A stretch of DNA of 13,091 nt from Larix sibirica (Eukaryota > Streptophyta > Pinopsida > Pinales > Pinaceae): assembly GCA_004151065.3 (NCBI GenBank), contig NWUY0300040211.1, forward strand, positions 15,965 through 29,055. Direction: 5' to 3'. The position numbers and the translations under genes were made by a program. The notes under the pieces are model-generated. The model did no database searches and was not told where the DNA came from. It was given only the letters and a program-made list of their open reading frames with translations. Numbering within the stretch: the stretch's first letter is position 1; each line of letters opens with the position of its first letter. Shown here one piece after another: positions 1-7,700 of the stretch.

Positions 1-13
1 TGTGTTGGGGGGG

Positions 14-171
14 AAGATCTGTCGATGGTTTTTGTTGTTTCAAGAATATGACTTTCAGACCATTATAAATACCGGTACGTTGAATGTGAGCCCCGACCAT
101 CTATCAAGTTTAGAAACAGGAGAAGAACCAACCTGTTTAAAGGATAGCCTTTCATATGCGCAGATCTTTTC
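14..171 (+). pseudogene. Ty3/gypsy pol: RNase H C-terminal end (partial)
   Basis: The frame beginning at 14 reads as the end of a gypsy RNase H domain and its tether to integrase: CRWFLLFQEYDFQTI, then NTGTLNVSPDHLS, which carries the conserved Asp-His pair near the end of the domain. RNase H degrades the RNA strand of the RNA:DNA hybrid during reverse transcription. The rest of pol (protease, RT) would lie left of the window. A stop (TAA) closes this frame at about 173, and the pol reading continues in another frame from about 166, so there is a frameshift at 160-175. A run of seven G at 7-13 lies just before the readable part. Identification is by recalled family pattern, not a search. Confidence 0.75.
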
Positions 172-1455
172 ATAAGAATGGTTGATGACTACTTTCAATA
201 TATTGTGACATTTTTATCTACAGGAGCAATATCAGAAGGATATACGACTAATCAGAATAAGCATTTGGTAGTCAATTCCCGAGACTATCAATTTATAGCC
301 GATCATTTGTATAAGCTAGGACCGGATGAAGTATTGCATCGTTGTGTTTTGGAGCACGAGTGACCAACTATTTTATCTAAGTCTCATGATGGAGTGGTTG
401 GAGGTCACTATTCAGGGAAAGCTACAAAGAAAGAGATCTTAAGAGCAGTATTATGGTGGTCGACCCTTCACAAAGATGCTAAATAATATTGCCATAACTA
501 CGACATATGTCAAAGAATTGGGAAGCCATCGTAGAGGGATGAAATTCCATTGGTACCTCAGGTTACATTGCAATATTTTGACAAGTGGGCTATTAATTTT
601 GTGGGACCCATCAATCCACCTAGGAAAAGGACTAGTGTGAGGTATATTATCACTGTGACAGATTATCTTACACGATGGGTTGAAGTTGCACCAGTACAAG
701 ATTGCACTGCAGCGACTGCTACGATATTTCTATTTGAGAATGTCATTACAAGGTCTGGTTGTCCTCATGTTCTATTAAGTGATCAAGGTGCACAATTTGT
801 TAAAAATAATATAGAGGCCCTTACTAAAGAATTTCAGGGCTATCATCAAAAGAGTACTCTGTATCATCTGCGGGCAAATGGAACTATTGAAGTGTTGAAT
901 AAAATCCTAGAACTTGCACTAACAAAAGTCTGTAATGTGAACCGTGACGACTGGGACTTCAGGATCCCTGCAACATTGTGGGCATATAGAAGAACGTGTA
1001 AAAGGTTGATAGGTCATACACCTTTCAAGTTGGTGTATGGACAAGAGGCTGTAATGCCTATGGAGTATATTATCCCCTGTTTAAGAATCGTTTCTTTCAC
1101 AGGTATATCTGATACCGGTGCTATTGAAGAACGATTAGTGCAATTACTTCAGTTGGAGGAAGATAGATTTGTCGCGAGATTCCATTAACAGGTATAGAAA
1201 TATCAAGAAAAATCATGGCATGTTTGCCACATTAATAAGAAGCATTTCCAACGAGGAGACTTAGTTCTTATCTATGAAAGAAAAAATTTCAAACATCCTG
1301 GTAAGTTACGGATGCATTGGCTAAGACCATATATTATGAATTTTATCACGGAGGCAGGCGCAGTATAGCTACAGAAATTAGACGGAGAACTCCTCCAAGG
1401 TTTGGTGAATGGAAGCCGGCTGAATCCCTAAAGGGACAATCGTGCCATTTCGAAG
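166..1455 (+). pseudogene. Ty3/gypsy integrase with GPY/F-like C-terminus, degenerate
   Basis: One frame carries the whole integrase, which inserts the cDNA copy into the host genome. The linker is at 166-360. The zinc-binding domain has His at 385 and 406 (HX6H) and Cys at 490 and 508; Tyr at 499 sits where a Cys of the usual CX2C is expected. The catalytic core has Asp at 661 (VTDYLTRW), Asp at 781 (LLSDQGAQF) and Glu at 889 (GTIEVLNK). The last two are separated by 35 residues, the classic DD35E spacing. A GPY/F-type module follows (HPGKLRMHWLRPY, 1294-1332, Gly replaced by Arg). In-frame stops are at 361 (TGA), 484 (TAA), 532 (TAG), 1186 (TAA), 1195 (TAG), 1366 (TAG) and 1429 (TAA), so the gene is dead. 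The TTG at 550 and the ATG at 178 are not real starts, because integrase is processed from a polyprotein. Confidence 0.9.
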
Positions 1456-1480
1456 TGAATATGTTTGATTGCATGCTTGT

Positions 1481-1510
1481 ATAAAAATAATAAAAAATAA
1501 AAAATAAAAA
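1481..1510. repeat. A-rich (AAAAAT)n-like tract after pol
   Basis: Thirty bases consisting only of A with single T interruptions, immediately 3' of the integrase relic and just before the decamer repeat field. It could be a simple microsatellite or a purine-rich spacer. It is too interrupted to call a polypurine primer tract with confidence. Confidence 0.6.
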
Positions 1511-1515
1511 TTTGT

Positions 1516-1870
1516 TGTCGTTTAGAAACCCCAATTTTATTTTATGTCGTAGTCGTTTGTGTCGTAGTTAATCGTGTTGATGTACATTTTTTTCGAATCT
1601 TTCTGGAAACCCCAAGTTACCATCATGTCGAAGTTGTTATGTCGGGGGTCTTTCTGTCGAAGTTCCATAGTTGTCAATTGCAAACCCCAACTCCCCAGTG
1701 TGTCGAATTTTTTCATGTCGGAGTTGGTCATCTGTCGAAGTATTATTTCTATCTCTCGGAAAACCCAACTTCTTATTTGTGTCAAAGTTACATTTCCTTG
1801 GGAATTTGGTTGTCTATCGCAGTTATGCCTGTCAAAGTTCCTAAGTGATCAGCCTGTCGAAGTTACAGTT
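1516..1870 (+). repeat. Degenerate ~78-bp tandem repeat carrying TGTCGAAGTT decamers
   Basis: The box GAAACCCCAA or a close variant recurs at 1525, 1606, 1681 and 1759, spacings of 81, 75 and 78 bases. Between boxes lie copies of a decamer. TGTCGAAGTT is exact at 1626, 1655 and 1855. Variants include TGTCGTAGTT (1560), TGTCGGAGTT (1716), TGTCGAAGTA (1733) and TGTCAAAGTT (1780, 1830). Many variants differ at the CG, as CpG decay would produce. The same field recurs in the second copy at 5166-5399. It lies in the non-coding spacer between pol and the extra ORF. Its role is unknown; a transcriptional, RNA-level or purely structural origin are all possible. Confidence 0.75.
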
Positions 1871-2145
1871 ATTAAGCATTTATTGTTGCTTTATGACAGG
1901 TTTAGTGGCGGCGTTAGTGGGATTTTTGAATTAATTGTCGAAAAGACTAAAGTGTGTGAAGATATACGTTGCTGCCACCACCATCATTGGAAGATCGAAT
2001 AACATTTATTTCACCTTGGGAATGACAGACGAATTGCACACAGGGGATAAACTTAAAAATCTTTCCCATCCCTCGCTCGTTATTCATTGTGACTTGAGCG
2101 ATTGCAGTAGAGTGAAGAAACCAGAGCCGAGCTTTCTGTGTCGAG
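1593..2145 (+). repeat. Direct repeat A1 (spacer between pol and extra ORF)
   Basis: This spacer aligns with 5153-5680. In the first 100 aligned bases (1601-1700 against 5161-5260) I count eight differences. Copy B lacks about 40 bases that copy A has around 1815-1855, roughly a decamer interval. The part at 1871-2145 has no convincing coding frame. Open stretches here on both strands are by-products of the repeat and are conserved as DNA, not as protein. Confidence 0.85.
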
Positions 2146-2171
2146 TGATTTTGAAACTGTAAGGTATCAAA

Positions 2172-2912
2172 ATGAAGGTCGATTTGTCAGCTGGTAGTGA
2201 GGCTCAAGGTTATGTCGAGGAGGTTCCAATGCCAGGCTCTATCTCTGCGAGCCTGGAGCGACCTAAAGTACTCTCCCCATATATTCCTATCAATGTCCCA
2301 AGAAAAACACGACATACAAATCGTCCAAACCCAGAGCCGAGGACAAAGGCATGCCATGATGATGGAGCATCTACGTCAGGCTCTATGAATTTATTCCCAG
2401 AATATGTCCCACCACAGAATTCGAGTGCCAAACCAGTAAAGTTGCCAAAGAATTAGAGGTACCAGTTGGACACGGTACCAGTCCCGAAGGATGTCCTCGT
2501 ACAAGGATATACTTTGAAGAACATTACGAAGCTGTCGTATGCATACTATGACGTTGCCAAGTTCGCTGAGTTCAATTATACACATTACATGCAGCTTGTT
2601 GTTTTAGCAGAAGTCCATCCGATCGAGTTGGAACCGCAACCGTGGGTTCCTGGCATGGCCAGAGCTAGTATTTTTCTGTTGCTACATCTTCCACATTTCG
2701 ATCGCACTCTGGAGACAAACGCATGTGTGAATCAAATGCTATTATTCTTGTATGGAGGCTGCCTATGGTTGGAAACCAAGGTGTCCATTGATACAAATTT
2801 GATTGCTAACATCACGGGTTTACCTAAGGTTGGAGTGGACCCGTCACAGTTTTTTGTTGGGAAAGAACGAGACCAGGACCTAGCAACACCAATGAAGGAG
2901 AGTATAATCTAA
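2172..2912 (+). pseudogene. Extra ORF downstream of pol, N-terminal part, unrecognised protein
   Basis: The ATG at 2172 opens a frame to the TAA at 2910, broken only by a TAG at 2454. The first 90 codons are polar and Pro/Ser-rich, like a disordered leader. After the TAG a folded-looking part follows, with YDVAKFAEFNYTHYMQLVVL, then FDRTLETNACVNQMLLFLYG, and a box TNLIANITGLPKVGVDPSQF. I have an impression of similar uncharacterised proteins in plant LTR retrotransposons but cannot name a family. Position, strand and spacing after integrase suggest an accessory ORF of the same gypsy element, as known for Tat/Athila-type elements. An alternative is a transduced host gene. No catalytic motif is visible. 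Confidence 0.6.
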
Positions 2913-3454
2913 CGAAGAGAAACAGGGGCTTAGACGTAGCCTCTATCAGCGACCAATGGGTATGATTCACTACAAAGTTTTTATCTCCCAAGTTGCTACG
3001 CAAGAATCGACCAAACTAAGTCACTGTTTCTATCATTGTTGCGGCAGAGCAATGTGCCCAAGGAGTACAAATGAATTGAGCCACATTTCTACTTAATGAG
3101 TTTCTTGCAGATTGTGCGAATGCACAAGACAACGGCTCTCCATTTACATATTCTTGGTCGTTGTTGTTGATATCATTTGTGGGTTGGGAAGAGCCAACAA
3201 ATTATCAAGGTATGCAACCAATTGGCCCATGCCAAGGCTCAAGGTATATGAAATTATCCTATTCTGATATAAGGATCCAGCAGCAAGACAACATCGTATC
3301 ATTATATATGAAGTTGTAGGCATTGAGATATTATATGGTTCAAATACCATGCATTGACGAAGCAGTTGTGGCTAAGTATCGTGGTGTGGAAAATTTCAAA
3401 TCCGGGACCCACCACATGTATGTGCTTAGTGATGGGATTCAAACTATGTCATGA
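2900..3454 (+). pseudogene. Extra ORF, middle part, shifted frame
   Basis: The coding reading continues after 2900 in a different frame, so a frameshift lies at about 2890-2912. Legible pieces are NRGLDVASISDQWV, then LLNEFLADCANAQDNGSPF, and YSWSLLLISFVGWEEPTNY, a hydrophobic core-like segment. A longer acidic and aromatic stretch leads to HMYVLSDGIQTMS. In-frame stops are TGA after DQWV, TAA after RPN, TGA after MN, TAG after MKL, and a final TGA at 3452. The TGA after MN may have replaced a Trp codon (TGG to TGA). I do not recognise the fold. The evidence for coding origin is that residue composition and register stay protein-like despite the stops. Confidence 0.5.
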
Positions 3455-3470
3455 ATAAGTTGATACAATG

Positions 3471-3880
3471 ATTCAAGGATGGCCGTCGAGGTGGCAAGTA
3501 CCAATTGACCGTGAGAACATATCACCATATATGTCACAACAAGAAAATCGATAGGAAGGAACATCTGGCCAACAACAGAAAAGTTAGAATACAAAGCATA
3601 CTGAAGGCGGGGGTGATGAACAAGAAGACCAAGAATCAAGTCATACCCGCACTTATCTGGATCTGGGGGACAAGCAAACGGAAAAAACATCTAGACAAGG
3701 AGGAAGAAAAAAACAGAAATCCCAACGATATGATAATGCCCAAGCGTTAATGGATGATAATATTAATATCATGTTCGATAGGATAATAGAGGTCGCATAA
3801 GAAAATAGGAAGAAAGGAGAGGTCAGAATAGTAAAACTATTCAGTGGAGTCACTGATGTCCTGGATACATTGTTCCAGTA
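3471..3880 (+). pseudogene. Extra ORF, low-complexity Q/E/K-rich hinge
   Basis: From about 3471 a third frame reads GWPSRWQVPIDREN, then a long stretch rich in Gln, Glu, Asp, Lys and Ser (about 3525-3745). This is followed by a helix-like ALMDDNINIMFDRIIEVA and SGVTDVLDTLFQ. Internal stops are TAG after ENR, TAG after KS and TAA after EVA. The composition suits a flexible, charged linker between the folded middle part and the C-terminal coiled coil. A further frameshift at about 3850-3870 moves the reading into the next frame. Competing open frames on either strand here are overlaps of low-complexity DNA. Confidence 0.45.
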
Positions 3881-4957
3881 AGTGAAAATATCCGCATTTT
3901 GACTCCATCGCAGGTGACACCGCCGTGGGTCGAAGCTATGCAAGAGGAAGAAATCCAAGACCAGACAATTGCACCTCCTTCGATGGAAGGAGTAGTTCAA
4001 ATATTGCTTAGAGCACTACATTTTGATGAATCATGAACAATTGTACATATTCCACAAATCCTGTATGCGGACTTAAAATTATCTGCATTACCACTTTATG
4101 TATTGCATCTATTGCAGTAAGGCCTCGCAAAGGAAGTAAAGTCGAGGGAGATTTCCCTCTTAGATTTAATGAAGGGTTATAAGAATCAGGAGGCTGCATT
4201 GAAAGATTTAAATGTTGAGCTTCAGTAGGATAATGACTTGCTGCGAAAGGAAAAGGATAAATTTTAGAAGGATGTCGAATTCGCATGTTCTGTAGTCCCT
4301 GAGGCATAGATTATAGAATAAATGACATCTAAGGAGAAGATACTGTGCCTAGAATTTGTTATCTTGGGATATCGGCATAAGGTATAGGATTTATAATCCA
4401 AGATAGTACCGAGCAACCCACCCAAAGTCATCGTGCAACGAAAGGAAGGAGTATATGAGGTTGTTCAAAGCCTTCATGAAAAAAAATCTCAATACATGAA
4501 GATATACAAGGAAGTGTCACAGTCTAGGGTTTCCTTGTTTGATGATACTGAGTTACAAGAGGTCCAAATTAAGATCGAGAATGCTGAAGAAAGAATGAGT
4601 AGTTTGCATGAGTAGTTGAAGAATCTTCCACCGGTCCAACAAATGCGAAGAGCTACAGAAAGTAAAGAGATGTAGCAGGAAATCAATTAGCTGAGAATAC
4701 AACATAGGGAGTGGTCAGAAAGGGTTGAGGTACTTCAGTTTGAAGTTAAGCACATCTTATAAGTTATTCAGGGTAAGCATTCCTCCATCTAGTTGGAAGT
4801 CACTAAGGCTGTCAAGGCGAGAAACACACATCTTATTGCAGAATTGGTTGAAGTTGTTACTCAAAAGAAAGATGAAGTCTAGTAGTTGGTCGAAGTGAGC
4901 AGGAGCACATACTAAGAATTTATGTCGAAGCTATAGGAACCTGTCTCACAAACCTGA
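3860..4957 (+). pseudogene. Extra ORF, C-terminal coiled-coil part with about 17 in-frame stops
   Basis: A single frame holds from about 3860 to the TGA at 4955 with no further frameshift. It starts with PGYIVPVSENIRI and an acidic PPWVEAMQEEE. From about 4120 it becomes a long heptad-like, Glu/Lys/Leu/Gln-rich helix: LLDLMKGYKNQEAALKDLN, then QYMKIYKEVSQSRVSLFDD, IKIENAEERMSSLHE, REWSERVEVLQFEVKHIL. Stops before the end are TGA 4034; TAA 4118, 4319, 4394, 4760, 4913; TAG 4226, 4265, 4307, 4385, 4613, 4673, 4688, 4790, 4880, 4883, 4934. Every TAG or TAA is one C-to-T change from a Gln codon, which suits a Gln-rich coiled coil. Such a domain would normally multimerise the protein; that role is inferred. 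Confidence 0.65.
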
Positions 4958-5144
4958 AGTGGCTTGGGACGAGCCACATGTGAGTGTTTGGGACCTGTTG
5001 GGCCTAGCTTATTGGAGGTACCATTTTTGAAGAACAATTTTGGTTTGGAAAAAGACAATGCATAAGTGGTTCAATAAAGTGATCAACTCCGATGAAGCGA
5101 ACAAGAAATCACAAAAAATGGTCATGTTTGATTGAGTCAATGGT
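4815..5144 (+). repeat. Direct repeat A2 (end of extra ORF and downstream)
   Basis: This segment aligns with 5679-6008. Shared landmarks are the AACACACATCTTA block, GAAGTGAGCAGGAGC, CTATAGGAACCTGTCTCACA, GACGAGCCACATGT, TTATTGGAGGTACCATTTTT, and CTCCGATGAAGCG near the end. The copies differ at many C/T and G/A positions, for example TAA at 4913 against CAA at 5777. In copy B this block follows repeat B1 directly; in copy A it follows the extra ORF. Confidence 0.85.
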
Positions 5145-5145
5145 N
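5145..5145. other. Ambiguous base (N) at the joint between the two repeat copies
   Basis: The only N in the left half lies exactly where copy A ends (AATGGT) and copy B begins (about 5153). The matching place in copy B reads AATGGTCGAAGTT. The N may be a collapsed or joined contig end, so local order and spacing at this joint should be treated as uncertain. Confidence 0.9.
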
Positions 5146-5152
5146 AGTTCTG

Positions 5153-5680
5153 TTGGAGCTTTGTGGAAACCCCAAGTTACTATCATGTCAAAGTTGTTTT
5201 GTCGGGGGTCTTTCTGTCGAAGTTCCATAGTTGTCAACTGGAAACCCCAACTCCAAAGTGTGTCGAAGTTTTTCATGTCAGAGTTGGTCATATGTTAAAT
5301 TTTAGTCTATCGAAGTATTATTTCTGTTGCTCGGAAACTCCAACTTCTTATTTGTATCAAAGTTACATTTCCTTGGGAAGTTGGTTGTCTGTCGAAGTTG
5401 CATTTATTGAGCATTTATTACTACTTTAATGACAGTTTTACTGGCGACGCTAGTGGGATTTTTGAATTAATTGTCGAAAAGAATGAAGTGTGTGAAGAGA
5501 TATGTCACTTACATCATCATCATTGGAAGATTGAGGACATATACTTCACCCAGGGAATGACAAACAGGTCACACCCAGGGGATAAACTTAAAAATACCTC
5601 CCCTTCCTCACTCGTTATTCATTGTGACTTGAGCGATTGTAGTAGAGTGAAGAAACCAGAGCCGAGATTTCTATGTTGAG
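5153..5680 (+). repeat. Direct repeat B1, second copy of the decamer spacer
   Basis: This is the counterpart of 1593-2145, in the same orientation. GAAACCCCAA boxes are at 5166, 5241 and, as GAAACTCCAA, at 5334. Decamers are at 5186 (TGTCAAAGTT), 5215, 5261 and 5390 (TGTCGAAGTT), 5276 (TGTCAGAGTT), 5308 (TATCGAAGTA) and 5355 (TATCAAAGTT). An insertion of about 14 bases around 5291-5305 and a deletion of about 40 bases near 5385-5400 distinguish it from copy A. It has no convincing coding capacity; its short open frames exist in several frames on both strands. Confidence 0.85.
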
Positions 5681-6008
5681 GCGATCAACACACATCTTAC
5701 TGCAGAGCTGGTCTAAATTATTACTCAAAATAAAGAAGAAGTCCAATAGTTGGTCGAAGTGAGCAGGAGCGCACACCAAGAATTTTTGTCAAAGCTATAG
5801 GAACCTGTCTCACAAAACTGAAGTAGCCAGGGACGAGCCACATGTAAGTGTTAGGGGCCTTTTTTTCCTAACTTATTGGAGGTACCATTTTTTAAGAAAT
5901 AGTTTTGGTGTGGACAAAGACAAGGCAGAAGTGGTTCGACAAAGCGATCGGCTCCGATGAAGCGGCCAAGAAATCGGGAAAAAATGTCATGTTTGATCGA
6001 GTTAATGG
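5679..6008 (+). repeat. Direct repeat B2, second copy of the extra-ORF end
   Basis: This is the counterpart of 4815-5144. It is fused straight to B1, so about 2.67 kb (2146-4814 in copy A) is missing. The coding remnant is readable in pieces such as GVDKDKAEVVRQSDRLR, which is heptad-like, with stops around it. At 5744 it has CAA where copy A has TAG (4880), and at 5777 it has CAA where copy A has TAA. It gives a useful second witness of the ancestral codons. Confidence 0.8.
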
Positions 6009-6107
6009 TCGAAGTTGATTTAGTTAGTTAGAAATGGTCCACGTTGTATTAATGCGTCAGTTAATAAGTTAGTGTATTAGTGGGAGCATGGAAAGCTAAG
6101 TGCGCCC

Positions 6108-6116
6108 TATAAATAT
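6108..6116 (+). promoter_or_regulatory. TATA box of the presumed LTR promoter
   Basis: CTATAAATA within GCGCCCTATAAATATG is a near-consensus plant TATA box. It stands in an otherwise GC-poor, gene-free region, upstream of possible polyadenylation signals at the spacing expected of an LTR. It would drive plus-strand transcription. Confidence 0.5.
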
Positions 6117-6288
6117 GTAATAAGAGGGAATTTTTGGGGTTGCTCATTGTTGGTTATTGTATTCGGGTTATTATTGCTGCTATCTTTTGAGTCTGTAATG
6201 AAGAGTTATGCTATATCTATTGGAGTTATTTTTGGGAAGCCGAGTCGCTGATATGCAGGCTATGTGTGTAGATCCTTTATAATTCATG

Positions 6289-6294
6289 AATAAA
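6289..6294 (+). terminator. Possible LTR polyadenylation signal AATAAA
   Basis: AATAAA lies about 180 bases downstream of the TATA box. A second AATAAA occurs at 6337-6342, and a T-rich stretch follows at about 6360. In an LTR these would mark the end of the R region. The hexamer is common by chance in AT-rich DNA, so the support is positional. Confidence 0.35.
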
Positions 6295-6816
6295 TTTGTA
6301 AGTCCTACTTGCAGTGCTTATTTGGCTGCGACTCATAATAAAAGACAAGCGCTTCTGTGGTTTTTCCCAATTGGGTTTCCACGATAAAATTGGTGTTTTA
6401 TGTGTTGTGATGTGTGATGTGATGTAATTTGATATGTGTTTATTTCCTCTGTTGAATACTTATATGAATACATTATCAACATAAGTATATATAATGTGAA
6501 TTCAATTATAATCTGAGTAAATCAATTTAGCAAAGTTATGGGTTCTGTCGAAGTGATTTATGTGTCGAAGCCCTGATTTTGTTGATGTTCTAGAATAGAA
6601 TATGTTAATAAATGTGTTTCATGTCAGGCTATTCCCCTATTGCGTTACAAAATCCTAGTTCTTGCAGTACCCATAGGTACTTTGGGTGAGACTTCGTCTA
6701 CTTTGCAGATGTTTCCGAAATGGATTCACTCCCTTTCGGGCTGATATCTGTGTGTAGGGTGTTTTGTTGGTGTGTTATTGAATGTTGAACCCTGGTTGAA
6801 GTACAAGTGTGCCAAC

Positions 6817-7700
6817 AATATTTATGTAAGATGGATTTAAATCTAGCAACAATAACCACTTGGGATCCTCTCAACAATAGATTATCATCATCAAACTAAG
6901 AATGATTTATCTCCTTAACTCCTCTAACAAAACTAATTCCAGGAAGATTCCCATTTCTTCTTTCAACTTCCAATCTTCTACTTAAGGTATCAACCATCAG
7001 AATTTATAAAATGGGAGAAAGAGGGAATCCTTGTCTCGGACCTCTTTCCCCTTGAAAAAATTCAGTCAGTTTGACATTAATGAAGGGATTAATCCATGGT
7101 TTGGATATACAAGCTTGAATCCATCCAATAAAGGTAGCAAAAAAGCCAAAATTTCCAAAACTTCTATTAAGTAGGAGTGTCTCACTCGATCAAAATCATT
7201 AGCCATATCCATTTTTAAGACCATACCTCTTTCTTTTCCTAGTTTACTAGAATGTATTTCCTTCTGGACCAGAATAAAATTATCCAAGATGTGTCTCTTG
7301 GGTATAAATCCTCCCTGATTTTCCGAGATTATCCCCCCTAGAAGAGATTTGAATCTTGTAGCTATAATCTTGGTGATGATTTTGTAAGAATAATTACACA
7401 AGGATATTGGTCTAAATCTAGAGAAAGTTGTTGGACATTCTTCTTTTGAAATGAGGGCCAGGAAAGATGAATTTGTACTTCCTCCTAACTTACCTTTCTT
7501 AAGAGACCATTTAACCATTTTGCAAAGATACTTTTAATTAGATCCCAAAACTTTCAATAGAAATCTATGGAAAATATATTTGGTCCAAGTTCTTTATCAA
7601 GTTCAAGATTCCAAATGTCATTTAAAACTTTACTTTCATCCACATCTTTGACTAACTCTTATTATCCGCTTGAGAGATTACATTGGGAATATTTTCAAGC
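6817..7700 (-). pseudogene. LINE ORF2: reverse transcriptase domain, 3'-truncated
   Basis: Read right to left this is a plant LINE reverse transcriptase, which copies its RNA at the nicked target. Motifs in order are VLNDIWNLELDKELGP (about 7650-7600); SSFLALISK, FRPISLCNYSYKII and ENQGGFIPKRHILDNF (7500-7270); motif A KMDMANDFDRV (about 7215-7180, first catalytic Asp present); GERGPRQGFPLSPIL (about 7060-7015); and the FADD box as HS-stop-FDDDN (6904-6881). Ala is replaced by Asp in that box, but the Asp pair is kept. Frameshifts lie near 7520 and 7130-7140. The reading ends at FKSILHKY (about 6820), so the rest of the RT and the 3' end are missing. Junction with LTR-like DNA is at 6816/6817. 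Confidence 0.9.

Larger units (their letters stand above)
6008..6816 (+). other. Probable LTR or 3' end of the gypsy element, non-coding
   Basis: No coding frame is visible over these 800 bases. The order of a TATA box, a transcribed leader and polyadenylation signals is what an LTR (U3-R-U5) would show. A GT-rich short repeat (TGTGATG-like) spans about 6402-6440. Decamers TGTCGAAGTG (6546) and TGTCGAAGCC (6563) recur here, linking the region to the repeats at 1516-1870. The right end reads GTGCCAACA just before LINE sequence resumes at 6817; CCAACA is a plausible LTR 3' terminus (…CA). I cannot fix the left boundary and see no second LTR in the window, so the call is tentative. A copia-type LTR or solo-LTR fragment is an alternative. 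Confidence 0.45.

Noticed and set aside
451-699. 82-codon minus-strand frame
   Set aside because: It is antisense to the integrase zinc-binding and core domains, which have clear motifs on the plus strand.
1626-1864. CRISPR-like array
   Set aside because: Decamers are too short and irregularly spaced, there are no unique uniform spacers, and the context is a plant retrotransposon.
1537-2002. Open frames on both strands over the decamer repeat field
   Set aside because: Several frames are open at once because the repeat units lack stops. The similarity to the second copy is at DNA level with indels that break frame.
3653-4307. Minus-strand frames of 99-115 codons
   Set aside because: They are antisense to the extra ORF hinge and coiled coil. 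The plus-strand reading explains the composition better and is supported by the second copy at its end.
5153-6816. A single long LTR running from TGTTGG (about 5152) to CCAACA (6816)
   Set aside because: The termini look paired, but the interval contains copies of the pol-proximal spacer and extra-ORF coding end, which in copy A are internal to the element. No matching second LTR is visible.
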